A DNA stretch of 64,000 nucleotides. It comes from Chrysopilus asiliformis. Lineage: Eukaryota > Arthropoda > Insecta > Diptera > Rhagionidae. Positions 1 through 11,686 of this stretch are shown in pieces. Position numbers and translations under genes: made by a program. The stretch is taken from contig OZ035963.1 in the NCBI GenBank assembly GCA_964034945.1, forward strand, positions 36,208,361-36,272,360. Reading direction: 5' to 3'. Numbering within the stretch: the stretch's first letter is position 1; each line of letters begins with the position of its first letter. The notes beneath the pieces are model-generated. The model was not told the DNA's origin. It ran no database searches and worked only from the letters and a program-made list of their open reading frames with translations.

Positions 1-62
1 ATAACATCAGATGTAACAGCGACAGTGACGGGATTCATGGCTGGTGTGGATTACTAGTTAGT

Positions 63-867
63 AAAGCCGGCCATACATTATGACCCCAGGTCTTCATTAA
101 CGATATTTTATCCTGTGAAATATCTTACCGGAACGAGATTTTTTCACAGCTGGGCAGAGATATTTCATGGAATTTCATTTCTTCGCATGCCTTTGAAGTT
201 AAAACAACTCGTCACAGTTATTGCAAAATATTAGAAACAAAGAAAACAGGCGAAAAGAAAAACCTTAATGTTAAATATTCTCTTCCAAAGCCTTTTCTAT
301 CGTATTGTTTGTAAAAATTAGTTATTTTCCCAACTACTTGTCGGGAGAATTTAGATTCCGCCATCTTGAATCGGGAAATTCCATGAAATTTTGCAATTGC
401 AAGATTTTATGAAATTTATCTCTGGGATTTTTTATCGCCGTCAACTCGAGCTCTGATTGGTCAATCAAAAATCTCGGCGATGAAAAATCCCAAGTGGAGA
501 CAAGGTCTGAGACTCGTTCTAAAACCATGTTGTACAACTTGTCTTGGCGGAGGCCATACACGTAGAGACATTTCATACAACTGGTTCGACAAACATTAGT
601 TTTGCAGGGACGAGTAAAGCAGTTTGTCCTGCAACGATGCAACGATATCAACTAAAGTTGTAACTCAGAATGCACAACATGTCCATACACAGGCAAACGG
701 TTTGTACAATAGGAAACCACGCCCACAAAAAATCAACAGGGTTTTGATTTTATCCAACCGTATGTCGAACTTAAATGTGGTACTACAACCGACCCATACA
801 CGATCCAACATTACCTACAACCGAACCAAGTTGTACAACAAGTCTTATAATGTATGGCCGGTTTAAG
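63..867. mobile_element. TIR element with a nested Harbinger-type MITE
   Basis: The ends are inverted: CCGGCCATACATTAT near 68 and its complement near 847-861. Inside, 84-510 is a diverged inverted-orientation copy of the MITE seen at 3143 and 3594, sharing the stretches around the GAGCTC and GACCAATCA motifs. The rest (520-845) has paired TTGTACAAC blocks, giving a second internal palindrome. No coding capacity is seen. Confidence 0.55.
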
Positions 868-1120
868 AGTATGGACAGGCGGCCGAGCTTTTTAATTGTG
901 CTTTTCTTTCGAAAGCTTACATTTTAGAATAAAATGCACGCTTTTTTCTAGATCATTGATTGGTTACTAATTTGTTTTAAATGACAAAGCATTAAAACAT
1001 GTGTAAAAGCTCTAAACAACGATCGCTTAAAACTTAGTGTAAATATTTAAAAAAATGAAAGGTTTTGGAGTTTTTCCAAAAATTGTCGCTGGCAACTGAA
1101 CCTCGCGAAAACTTGTTTAA

Positions 1121-1485
1121 GGTAATATTCTAGTGTGACGAACCAAAAAAATCCGATTTTTTTGTTGCGATTTTCGAAGGTTTACTGTGCGTAGAATAAG
1201 TGTGCAGACATATATCTTCGGGTGAGGTAAGATACCCGAGCTTTCAAAGTCACTGTGTGCGTAGAGTGTGCGCCATGTTTTCAAGATTCATTTAAATGTT
1301 TTCTCAATAACTAATGAACTGACCGGGATGTCGCTCTACGCATATCTCCGTGTGATATGTGTGCCTATAGCCGGAACTACAACAATATTGGCATAAAATT
1401 GCATTATAATAACTTCGCACCTAATATTTAAAAATTATTGCTAAAATGTCAAAAAAAAAATACAAAGTCATACTAGAATACTGCC
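1121..1485. mobile_element. MITE with TTAA target duplication
   Basis: TTAA occurs on both sides (1117-1120 and 1486-1489). The ends GGTAATATTCTAGTGTGA and the complement of TCATACTAGAATACTGCC match at 16 of 18 positions. TTAA suits piggyBac, but TA plus an A/T-ended TIR (Tc1/mariner) would look the same. Non-coding. Confidence 0.7.
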
Positions 1486-2680
1486 TTAAGGGTAAACAAC
1501 CACTAAAATGTCAAAAAAGTCAGCTGTTTAAGCTATTATTTCGAAAAGCTCTAGCTTTGAAATCGTGAATATAGATGTCACTTTCACGTGACCATATTCA
1601 TAGTGAAGGGGAAACTAAATTGCGTCAGGTTCCCAATATAATACTACAGTGTACAATCGTGAAAGTAATGGATACAGAAAATTTCAAACTGTCCCTTAAA
1701 GTTTTCAAAATGACCAAGAACATTATCACAGAATTAAACGGAAAAAAAGTTTAAATATAAATTTTTTTAACAAAAAAAAAAACGGTACGGAAAAATACAT
1801 TCGCGAATGAAAAATATACATTCTTTTTCATTCACGAATGAATTTTTGGGTCAAACATTCTATTAGAGTGACTATATAAAACTCGAGTTTGGCTATCGTA
1901 CGAGCGATGTATGTTGAAATTTTCAAATTGTCTGTTGAAATTTTCAAATTGTCTGTTGAAATTTTCAATTTTTTTGGTCATTATCACATTTTTGAATGAA
2001 CAATGTTATAATCGTTTTATTTAAGTACATTTTCCTTGGATCAAGGGCTTAAAAAGTTTTAAATATAATATTTTATTTAAAAAACTGGAAAAGTGGATTT
2101 TTCGAACAATATTTTCGAAAAGATAGTTCGAAAATTTTCGAACCGTCTTATTTCGAAAACGGTCATTTGTTGACTGAACTCTAATTTTATATGGTCTATT
2201 CGCGAGAGAATGAAAACCATTTATTAGAGAGTGGACATCAGCACTTAATATACTGTCTTATTGATTTTTTTACTTATCAAACATGAGTTTTTTACTTATA
2301 TTAACCGATTTCAGTTATTTTGGCAATTATTTGTAGCAATAAATCAAATTTTTAAAGTTTTTCGCGCTCGTTTCTGATTTTGGTGGCTATTTTCACACGT
2401 CTCATTGTCCAATATCTAAATTATAGGCTCTCTAGTACTAGCGACATTTGACTCTTTCCTAGAACGAAAAGATGCATTTGGGATAAATGGATTATAATAT
2501 TTTCACCGCTTAAAATGAGACTTTTAAACGATTTTTTTTAAATTTTCCAGTTTATTTGAATTAATCAAATACGCAATATTATTTACTAAGAAAAAATTAT
2601 ACTTGCAGCAAGAACGAAGTAACTCCACTTTCGGGAGATTGAATCCAAAATATAAACGAATTTATCCCGTTGTGAATTAA
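1486..2680. other. AT-rich non-coding stretch with small repeats
   Basis: No gene is seen. It contains a CGCGAATG/CATTCGCG cluster (about 1797-1847), a 21-bp tandem repeat at 1912-1971, and diverged sequence around 2200-2500 related to the GAGAGTGGACATC element at 27263. Confidence 0.5.
1912..1971. repeat. 21-bp tandem repeat, about 2.8 units
   Basis: The unit TGTTGAAATTTTCAAATTGTC occurs at 1912 and 1933, with a partial third unit from 1954. Confidence 0.85.
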
Positions 2681-3142
2681 TAGCATTGTAGCCTGAGTTA
2701 CATTGCGGCGACAAAGCGACACGAGACGTCGACGAGAGTCGCGCGACATCGTCGTTATCGTAATCCAAGTTACATTACCAGAGCTGCGAGCACGCGACAA
2801 AAAATCCCATAACCTAACAAATTTTTTTGAAAGTAAAAGATGAGAGTGTAGAAAGTAAAGAAAATATTATTATATGCTACTATGGATAATTTCTGCATTT
2901 TGATAAAATTGCCAATTTTTCACCAAAAGAGAGCAACTCAAACACAATTTACCTAACCAAACAGTTCAAATGTCATTCGATGTCGACGCGACAAAAGTTC
3001 AATTTTTCAAACTTTGGTGGTGTTGTCGTGTCACTGTCGCCGCAATGTAATAAATTCAATATAAAAGCATACGTTGAAAATTACTTTGACAACTCCGACG
3101 ACTCTCGTCGACGTCTCGTGTCGCCTTGTCGTCGCAATGTAA

Positions 3143-3586
3143 CACCGCGTCTTGACCTGGGATTTTTCATCGCAGAGATTTTTGATTGACCAATCAGAGC
3201 TCGAGTTGACGGAGGGGAAAAATCCCAGAGAGAAATTTCTTGAAATCTTGCAATAGCAAAATTTCTTGGAATTTCACAATTCAAGATGGCGGAATCCAAT
3301 TTCTCCCGACAAGTAATTGCAAAAATAACTAATTTTTACAAAATACGATACAAAAAGCTTTGGAAGAGAATATATAACATTAAGGGGTTTTTCTTTTCGT
3401 CTGTTCTTCTGTTTCAGCCTTTTCAATTTCACGTATTGCATTAATTGCGAGAGCGGCGACTATGTGTTTTCTTTTCATCGGTATTTTGAGTACTAAATTT
3501 CAAGAGATTTTCGGCCCAGCTGTCAAAAAAATCTCATTGCGGTGAGATATTTCTTCGGATGAAAAATTGTTAATCAAGACGCGGTG
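3143..3586. mobile_element. PIF/Harbinger-type MITE, copy 1
   Basis: The ends CACCGCGTCTTGA and their complement are flanked by TAA (3140-3142 and 3587-3589), the 3-bp TWA duplication typical of PIF/Harbinger. It is non-coding and nearly identical to the next copy. Confidence 0.8.
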
Positions 3587-3593
3587 TAACTCA

Positions 3594-4045
3594 CACCGTG
3601 TCACCGCGTCTTGACCTGGGATTTTTCATCGCAGAGATTTTTGATTGACCAATCAGAGCTCGAGTTGACGGAGGGGAAAAATCCCAGAGAGAAATTTCTT
3701 GAAATCTTGCAATAGCAAAATTTCTTGGAATTTCACAATTCAAGATGGCGGAATCCAATTTCTCCCGACAAGTAATTGCAAAAATAACTAATTTTTACAA
3801 AATACGATACAAAAAGCTTTGGAAGAGAATATATAACATAAAGGGGTTTTTCTTTTCGTCTGTTCTTCTGTTTCAGCCTTTTCAATTTCACGTATTGCAT
3901 TAATTGCGAGAGCGGCGACTATGTGTTTTCTTTTCATCGGAATTTTGAGTACTAAATTTCAAGAGATTTTCGGCCCAGCTGTCAAAAAAATCTCATTGCG
4001 GTGAGATATTTCTCGGGATGAAAAATTGTTAATCAAGACGCGGTG
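3594..4045. mobile_element. PIF/Harbinger-type MITE, copy 2
   Basis: Same family and orientation as copy 1. TCA at 3591-3593 and 4046-4048 fits a 3-bp duplication, supported by the empty ACTCAGGC sequence in the opposite arm near 2691. This copy has a short 5' extension (CACCGTGT) before the usual end. Confidence 0.75.
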
Positions 4046-4284
4046 TCAGGCTTGTGTGATTATGGTGGCAAAATATATGTAAAAGCATACACCATAAGTA
4101 GGAATTTTTTTGTTTGATGAATCTTGGAAATTCAATTTTTGAAACGTTTTTTTTCTAATTCTCGAAAAGTATTCAAAATGAAGTCAGTTCCTTCTTGCTG
4201 CAAGCCCTTCAATTTTAAATTTCACATTTACGCCTTGAGCATAAAATCTTAAAAACTACACAAACGATTAATTTAGAACATTAA

Positions 4285-4515
4285 CACTAAACATACTTTT
4301 GTACTTAAAAAGCGCATATAATTTTATCGTTTTTGCGCACTTGACTTCATAACTTTTCCTATTTATTATATATACACTTAATATTCTATTATTATTATTT
4401 ATTTATATTTTGTTTACTTTGAGTAATACTTGTCATATACCGTTATCTACCACAGCCGGTCATTTGACCGCCCATGGTAAAAATAGGTATGTATTAAGTG
4501 CTGGTATGTTTAGTG
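4285..4515. mobile_element. Short TTAA-flanked MITE
   Basis: TTAA lies at 4281-4284 and 4516-4519. The ends CACTAAACATAC are exact inverse repeats. An inner palindrome CGGTCATTTGACCG lies at 4457-4470. piggyBac-like, non-coding. Confidence 0.65.
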
Positions 4516-4519
4516 TTAA

Positions 4520-6580
4520 ATGAGTATAAATTACGCGGGTAAATATATTAAGCGTACTGGTACTTTCTATCATGACTAAAACGTATATAAAGAATGCAGA
4601 AAAAACCTATTAAAATATATAAAATAAATGGTTTAATTTTCACATAACTCTTAAAAAAAGAATTTGCTTACAATAAAACGAAAAATGTAAGAAAAAAAAT
4701 TAAACTTTAGCGACATCTGGCGACTTTCAGGCTTTTTTTGCTTTAGCGACTTTTAAGTCATAATCTGGAGACTGGGTGAGGCCTGTAGTAGATAACGCTG
4801 CGTCTAAATCGCAATTTAGATTCTTGAGGATTGTCGAGTGAAAAAATTGCGTAACATTTTTTCACAGATATTTTTTAAGGATGATATCCCTTGTGTACGT
4901 AATATTACCGAAGGGATGAGTATGTTGTGTAATACTACTGAAGTATACATCTGCACGGCGGCTAAAGTGGGTAATCGCTATAGGGTTATTTTTTTTGTTG
5001 AATTTGGGTTAGCGAATTCAATCATTCGGACTTTCGCTTTTGATTATTGGGTTGGTCTGCTGAGCAGCGCGCATGTGCTGAATTCTACGCGGTAAATTGT
5101 TTTTATGAAGGATGATGTCATAATTGTGGACAAGTAAATAAAATTTTGTGTTTTTGCCAAGTGAAATTTTATCATATGTTCGATTGGCTTTTGGAATTGC
5201 GAAGGTAGTGAAATCAAAATCAGTGGAGGCTTGAAAATTTGTATTTTCATCTATTTAATTCGTGCAATTAAAGTCAGATATCGATAACACTTGTAAAATT
5301 GTGTAGATCACAATTAAATGGATATTCGAGTGTAGTTTTACCCAGAAACCGAATCAGGTACCTAAATATAATTAAAAACAGTAATTCTATGCAATTTTTG
5401 TGTGGTTAAATGTTTTGTTTTCCCAAGGTCGTACGTATTCTGGATGTGCCAATTATGTATTTTTTTTATATTTTAAGGATGTGTTTGGAAACATCCAGTT
5501 GCCTTCTCATTGAAAAAATTGTGAAAATCACAAGGTGGTCACTTGATCGAGTGTTCCCCGCTTTTGCTAGATCAAAATATTCTTCTCGTCCAATATACAT
5601 ATTTACCTAAAATCATTTTAACATCTAAGACGTAATAAACGATAGATTTAAAAAAAAAAATCTTCGGAAACATAAAATGAGAGCTGGGACGTGTCAATGT
5701 AGTATTAATTTATTTGTGTTTTTCGTTCTTGCGCAGAAAATCTAAAGTAAAAAATCAACTGGTTTAGTACTTTGGACCGAAATTTCCAAATTATAGTGTA
5801 TGAAAAGGGTGACTAAGAAATATAAATTGAGATAACCTATGTATTTTGTATGAAGAAACGAATTGTTCTAAGATTTCGGTCTTCCCTCCGGTTTAGATTA
5901 GCGGCTCTGTGTTCGCCGCTCATCATAGAAAAAAAATTCTATGGCTCGATTCGAATAAGTAATCAAAATTAGTTTCTTGAGAATGTTATTATTGAATCTA
6001 AAGATATAGAAAATGTACGAGTATAAGAAGGCCAACTTGACCTATACTCGGGACCATGAAATTTTTTCATGAGTTACATATGCTTACTTCCAAAATATCT
6101 CGGCCGAATCTGTGGGTCTAATAGATAATATGCACTGCAAGTCAACTAGCTCCTCGCCATTTTTACTTTGCTATTGTGTTGAATCTATTGCTTTCGTAAA
6201 GAATTTCGACGTCGGGATTTGTCGTCGAAAAAACACTTGAAATGGTTTTTTAACTGGATTTTCACATGGTTTTCAAGGAAATTACAAAAAAACTCATTTG
6301 TATGGGAGTTTCTAAGGAGAATGGACAAATATTGCGCATCAACGAATTTAGAATTTATTTTTGTGAGAAACGCTCATATCTCAATTTTCAAATTCCTAAG
6401 TTCAAGCACAATGGGCGTCATTTCCATTCAAAAGCATTTATTCCATATAAGATATATAGTTAGAGCTGTTCGAATGAACATAATTAAAATACGAGCTGCT
6501 CATTGCATCGAATCTAAAAATATCTCATGTGAACAGCACATGACTTTCTTATACAAAATCTATATTGTCGGGTTATAATA
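4520..6580. other. Non-coding stretch, nothing recognised
   Basis: AT-rich sequence without convincing coding signal. Short open frames near 4838, 5410 and 6219 show no codon bias or motif. Confidence 0.4.
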
Positions 6581-6584
6581 AAAT

Positions 6585-6985
6585 ATTAGTTCACAAAAGA
6601 CATGAATTGTTTTCTTGCAAAATCCGAAATATCTCGATAACGGTAAAATAAACCGATTTACGATCAAATTAAAAAATGTAGATAGTTTTAATATCTTTAT
6701 ATTTTTCAAAAAAACGTTAGTTTGCAAGCAATTCGTAAAAATACAATTTTTCGCTTTGATAAAAAAAATCTCGGTAACGGTAAAATATATCAGATTACGC
6801 AAAAAGACAGAATTATATGAATCTCCATTTTATTCAATTCTTCTCATACATAGAACCACAGAGAAACCGTTAGTTTTCCAGATAATCGATCCCGGTTTGG
6901 GGTATCGAGTTCCATTAAAAGACAAAAAAGTAGGAAATCTTATTATTTTCAACTTATGTTATACATAAGACTACGGAAAAACGCG
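6585..6985 (-). repeat. Diverged reverse copy of the GTCY repeat family B tail
   Basis: The complement resembles the 3' half of the repeats at 20078, 30029 and 37157: the block with the GCAAACTAACG motif and the repeated ATATCTCGATAACGGTAAAAT phrase. It has no microsatellite. Confidence 0.5.
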
Positions 6986-7055
6986 GTGCAAAAAACAATT
7001 TTGTTTGTATGGAGTAGGGGGAAAAATGGTTCGATTTTGGCCGTTCAAGAACTTA

Positions 7056-7482
7056 AGGTGGAAACAGAATTCGGGCTTTTTGAACTTTGGGTTTTGGCTT
7101 CAGATTTGGACTTTGTTGGCTTCGTCGGCTTCAACTTTCATTCGAACACAATTGCAACTTTGACAGCTAGTGATTCGGACTTGTTTTGGTTAATTTGTTG
7201 TGTTAACTTCGAGCGAAAAATAGTTTGCAGCATCGTTTAATTATTATTATATTAATTAACTTTTCTTCGAACATTTCGATGACAATCAATTTATTCCGAA
7301 AAAGTTAGGTTAAAGTTGTCAAAGCCGACCAAAAGTAGAGAGTAGACCTACTTCGACTTCGGCTTCACCGGTTTTGCAAATTTGCTATTGTGTTTCAATA
7401 CGTTGCAAAGCATTGAGTCTATAGAAGTGTCAAAGCTAAAGCCGAAGCCGAAGTCCACAAAGCCGGAATTCTGTTTACCGCT
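7056..7482. mobile_element. Harbinger-type MITE, TTA target duplication
   Basis: TTA lies at 7053-7055 and 7483-7485. The ends AGGTGGAAACAGAATTC and AGCGGTAAACAGAATTC (complement) match. Inside are repeated GGCTTCGG motifs. Non-coding. Confidence 0.65.
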
Positions 7483-7550
7483 TTAGGCTGCAAACAAACT
7501 GAATCCGATGGACTATGCGATGCGATGTACGATGCTACAAAAACATATTA

Positions 7551-8115
7551 TTGGGAGTACAAATGGAAAACCGCGAGTTTCGAATAGATGGCACTAGTAA
7601 TAAAATGCTGATCAAAAATGTCAAATCAGAAACGTTAAATGATAACCTAGGTATCTGGCAACAAATCCTTATCATTAAATATGGGAATTTTTATCGGCGT
7701 CATATACTTTATTGTGCGTGAAAATGTCGAAATTTAAGCCAAATAAGAGCCATTTACGGGAAGTGTTGCTTTTTTCCTTCAATTCGAAAAAATCTGGGCT
7801 GAGGCGCGTCGAATGATTGTAGAAATTTACCCGCCGTATTCTCCAGACATCGCTCCTTCCGACTACCACTTGTTCCGATTGATGGCGCGTGGCCTGGTTG
7901 AGCAGCATTTCCGTTCTTACGGAGGACCAAAAATTGGGTCGTTTTGTGGATCGCCTCAAGAGACGAGCAGTTTTTTCGACGTGGAATCTGTATGCTGCCA
8001 GAAAGATGGGAAAAAGTTGTATATTTTGAAGAATAAATATGTTTTTATGGAAATATTTTTCCACAAAAACGCCTGAAATTTTGAAAAAACTGCGGTTTTG
8101 CATTTGTTCTCCCAA
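7551..8115 (+). mobile_element. Internally deleted mariner element
   Basis: The TIRs begin TTGGGAGTACAAATGGAAAA on the left and TTGGGAGAACAAATGCAAAA on the complement of the right, with TA on each side (7549-7550 and 8116-8117). The element is 565 bp, compared with about 1.3 kb for a full mariner, and holds a fused transposase remnant. The flanks contain a repeated ATGCGATGTACGATGCT sequence on both sides. Confidence 0.85.
7723..8025 (+). pseudogene. Mariner transposase, N- and C-terminal parts fused by deletion
   Basis: The reading frame starts with a mariner-like amino-terminal piece (FKPNKSHLREVLLFSF, then KKSGAEARRM). It jumps to the carboxy-terminal catalytic region (YSPDIAPSDYHLFR, containing the last aspartate of the D,D34D triad). 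The middle of the protein is missing. A frameshift near 7930 then separates the last conserved part (WIASRDEQFFRRG... LPERWEKVV), which is readable in another frame. It is therefore non-functional. Assignment to the classic mariner family rests on these motifs and on the TA-flanked TIRs, and is firm. Confidence 0.85.
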
Positions 8116-8253
8116 TAAGAAATTGAAAACGTCCATAATGCCCACGATGCGATGTACGATGCTGAATCAGATAAACGATGCGATGGAATCGAAACTATTT
8201 CCTGGTATATGTCATCTGCCCTCTTAACAATTCAGAAATCAACAGGTCGATTC

Positions 8254-8509
8254 CCTAAGGCACTTGGCACATCGAATACGAATTCGCACCGCATTGCGAA
8301 AAAGTTCAAGTTTACCACGCGATCTTATATCATATGTCATCTACATGAGCTCTAATTTTGTATTACGTAACAATGCGGTCTCCCCAAAATTGCAGTTTTT
8401 GCAAAATTAGAACTCATATAGATTACATACAATATAAGATCGCTTGATAAGTTTGAACTTTTTCGTTATGCGGTGCGAATTCGCATTCGGTGTGCCAAGT
8501 GCCTTAGGC
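8254..8509. mobile_element. Foldback MITE, 256 bp
   Basis: The arms are complementary over about 100 bp each, beginning CCTAAGGCACTTGGCAC. A TA next to each inner end fits Tc1/mariner-type insertion. Non-coding. Confidence 0.7.
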
Positions 8510-8792
8510 GTGTGCTTTTATTCACCGCGACTCTACTCGAGGCGAGGCGCTTGAAAATTCCTTAGATGGACGAATCGATTTTCGAGAAATTTCATTTTTT
8601 ACCACTAAGGTCCTTTTGGCGTGTTGGTTAAATTGGTCGTATGTGCAGGCAATAAATGGCCGTATATGCAGGCGATAAGAGTCATAATGGCAGGATATAA
8701 TATATTTAAGGTTCAAACCAGTTGCTTTTATGATTTTGGTAACATATAACCTGGTTTTGGTAATATATAACCTTATTTTTTTATTTTGAATT

Positions 8793-9047
8793 CTGTACCC
8801 CAGAGGTAAACTGTCGTAACTGCCAATACCGAGATTTTGGGGTTATTGTTGTAACTACATTGTGGGGACGTATATATTATATCAACTAATATTTTTTTAA
8901 ACAATGTCCTAAAATAAAATAAACTACAAAAGTTTCAATAATTACCGAAAATCATACACAATAAAAAGTTCGCAATTCCGAACTAAAAATGGCTCTCCTG
9001 TAAAATTTGCAAAATGTCAGTTACGACAGTTTACCTCTGGGGTACAG
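8793..9047. mobile_element. MITE with AATT flanks
   Basis: CTGTACCCCAGAGGTAAACT is inverted at the right end, and AATT flanks both sides (8789-8792 and 9048-9051). About 30 bp of perfect inverse repeat. Non-coding. Confidence 0.7.
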
Positions 9048-9292
9048 AATTGGAATTAAATTTTATTTTAAATTTAACATGAGTTATTTTGAATTCTGGG
9101 AATCTTACGACGATTGGGAGGCTGCAGTGGTGGAGAGTAACGTGGATGATTTTTTAGAGACGCGTCTAATCTTCTTTATTTACCGAATGTTTAGTAAGAA
9201 AACTGGTTTTATTTCGAAATTCCTTCTATTTGAAACTTCTCGCAAAAAACTATCAGTAGATTTGAGCGCTAACTAATAGATTTGAACGCTAA

Positions 9293-9676
9293 TGCTACAT
9301 TTACACGAATGACAAATTTGTCATTTTTTTCTTGTCATTATGTTAATTCCCGTGTACATGGCATAATTTTTGTAATTTTTTCTGTCAGAAAATGTCAATC
9401 TCTCATAAAAGAATGAACTTGTCCATTCTTTTATGCCAGATTGTCATTCGTACAAACGCAATATTAGTTATGACAAAAGTTGAATACTAAAGTTGTCATA
9501 ACTAATATTGCGTTTGCACGAATGACAATCTGGCATAAAAGAATGGACAAGTTCATTCTTTTATGAGAGATTGACATTTTCTGACAGAAAAAATTACAAA
9601 AATTATGCCATGTACACGGGAATTAACATAATGACAAGAAAAAAATGACAAATTTGTCATTCGTGTAAATGTAGCA
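9293..9676. mobile_element. Near-perfect foldback element, copy A
   Basis: Two arms of about 185 bp, starting TGCTACATTTACACGAATG, form an almost perfect palindrome. TAA (9290-9292) precedes it and TTA (9677-9679) follows. A smaller hairpin lies within each arm (AGAATGGACAAG / CTTGTCCATTCT). Non-coding. Confidence 0.85.
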
Positions 9677-9679
9677 TTA

Positions 9680-10046
9680 TGCTACATTTACACGAATGAC
9701 AAATTTGTCATTTTTTTCTTGTCATTATGTTAATTCCCGTGTAAATGGCATAATTTTTGTAATTTTTTCTGTCAGAAAATGTCAATCTCTCATAAAAGAA
9801 TGAACTTGTCCATTCTTTTATGCCAGATTGTCATTCGTGCAAACGCAATATTAGTTATGACAACTTTAGTATTCAACTTTTGTCATAACTAATATTGCGT
9901 TTGTACGAATGACTGGAAAAGTTCATTCTTTTATGAGAGATTGACATTTTCTGACAGAAAAAATTACAAAAATTATGCCATTTACACGGGAATTAACATA
10001 ATGACAAGAAAAAAATGACAAATTTGTCATTCGTGTAAATGTAGCA
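9680..10046. mobile_element. Near-perfect foldback element, copy B
   Basis: Same family as copy A and immediately next to it, with only TTA between them and TAA after it (10047-10049). The right arm lacks about 20 bp found in copy A. The outside flanks repeat the phrase ATAGATTTGAACGCTAA, so the pair sits in a short tandem target. Confidence 0.85.
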
Positions 10047-10049
10047 TAA

Positions 10050-10768
10050 TAGATTTAAACGCTAACTAGACATAAAAAAATGATGGAAAATTGATGCAGT
10101 TGCGACTAATAGAAAACTGATTGGTGTAGTCCCTACTTAAAATATTTTGTAAAACTATTTAGTTGAATAAATGTTTTATGTGCGAATAATTAATATTTGT
10201 TTGATTACGAGCCATTCTGCAGCATATTCGATAATTTCCGCCATGCGGGGGTTTCTATCATGACTAAAATTTTAGCGGTCCTCTATATATGCCAAGCTGT
10301 CTATTTCATCCTTTAGGGAAAAGTTGTGTAGTTTCCACTTTCAAATCAACAGATCTGTGTGATGGTATTGTCTATCTGTAAACTAAGTTCAATGGACTAA
10401 GCTCAAGTGTCAGTTCTATGCTCCCTATTCTATGCCTTTGATTGAGGCGACAAACAATATTTCGAACGATAAACGACTATACATGTTTTAACTTATATTC
10501 GAAAAAATGTTTTTCTCAATAAAAATTTCACTTTGATTATTTTTTTTCTGTTTTGTTTCTAAATAAATTCTCTATAAATTCACGAATGGCCTTGTTGATA
10601 ACCGTAAATACCATTCAAGTTCTATTTGGCCTTTAGCCAAAAACTTGTTATATAGACTCATTTATAGATGCGTTTGATAAAGGAAAACAAATAACATGAA
10701 CAGTGGTGGAAGATTTTTTTTTCGTTTTTAAACTTTTTCAGCGAATTATTTGACTAAATTTTTTTTAG
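10050..10768. other. Non-coding, nothing recognised
   Basis: AT-rich sequence without open frames of note. TCTATCATGACTAAAA is shared with about 4567, so there may be an old repeat. Confidence 0.35.
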
Positions 10769-10771
10769 TGC

Positions 10772-11269
10772 ATTGAAACCTCGATATTGGCGGCCCAAGC
10801 TTGACTCGTAGAAAAAAATTTAAAATAAATTGAATTATTAGCATATAACGCCGAATTATTTTTTTACCGGTCAAGCACTATCGTTACTAGTTGTAAAAAT
10901 TTTGGTTCTGCGTCGTGGTGATTCCTGGATAACAGAAAGAAGGCACAAAATGAAGTTCTAAATTTATTTGCTTTATTCATTTGGCCCGCCAAAAAATCTA
11001 GTTCGGTATCCCTGCTATATACCCTTCGATAGTGTATGCCTCACATTTTGTTTAACGTCACACTTATTTGACAAAGGTGCAGAACTTGGTAGTAATTCGA
11101 TTTTAAGGGGTGTTACTGAGGGGAAAACATATTTAAAACGCTTTTTTGCTTGAAATCCCCCTAAGGGTGAACTTAGGGGAGTTCCAAACAAAAAAGCGTT
11201 TTAAATATTTTTCCCCTCAGTAACATAACTTCCTGGTTTGAATCGGTATGTTGTATCGAGGTTTCAATG
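10772..11269. mobile_element. TIR element containing a long hairpin
   Basis: CATTGAAACCTCGATA at the left is inverted at 11254-11269. A separate hairpin at 11112-11224 (arms about 55 bp, from GTTACTGAGGGG) lies inside and may be a nested foldback. Non-coding. Confidence 0.6.
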
Positions 11270-11543
11270 TACAGTACACTCGCGGTATAGTGAACGCGTG
11301 ATATAGTGAACTCGCGATATAGTGTTCATGATTTTTTTTTACATTGATCGCTCTAAATAGTGAACAACTCATTTTTTTGCTGCTCGAAATAGTGAACAAA
11401 ATTTACAAAGTACCGCAAAGAAACCAAATAAAGAGAATATTCTAACAGAACTTTCATAAATTCGAGTCTAGGCCACAGCTTTTGTTGTTCTAGTCTATGG
11501 AAAAGTATTTTTATCCTTAGTCACATGCAGTTCTTTATTGGAA

Positions 11544-11684
11544 ATGGTTAAAAGAAAACATCTCTCCCTTAAAAATAAGTGCGATTTAATCGATGATTAT
11601 AAGGCCGGTAGAAGTGTAACTACACTGGCCTTGAAATATGGTGTTGCAAAATCCACAGTTTGTGCTATAAAGAAAAACATAACA
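11544..11684 (+). pseudogene. pogo transposase N-terminal HTH remnant
   Basis: About 45 residues read MVKRKHLSLKNKCDLI, then AGRSVTTLALKYGVAKST and VCAIKKN. This is the CENP-B/psq-type helix-turn-helix at the start of pogo and Tigger transposases, which binds the TIR. The coding sequence stops where the Helentron-like repeat begins. The DDE domain is absent from the element. Confidence 0.85.
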
Positions 11685-11686
11685 AA

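Larger units (their letters stand above)
2690..4053. mobile_element. Inverted-repeat element disrupted by two MITE copies
   Basis: The left arm (from GCCTGAGTTACATTGC at 2691) and the right arm (3097-3139) are complementary over a GC-rich stretch with repeated GTCG/CGAC motifs. The right arm is cut by two copies of one MITE. The left arm shows the uninterrupted target, so the order of events is clear. Confidence 0.65.

Noticed and set aside
9293..10046. Possible CRISPR-like array
   Set aside because: The repeats are long palindromic arms with target duplications, not short regularly spaced repeats, and the genome is eukaryotic.
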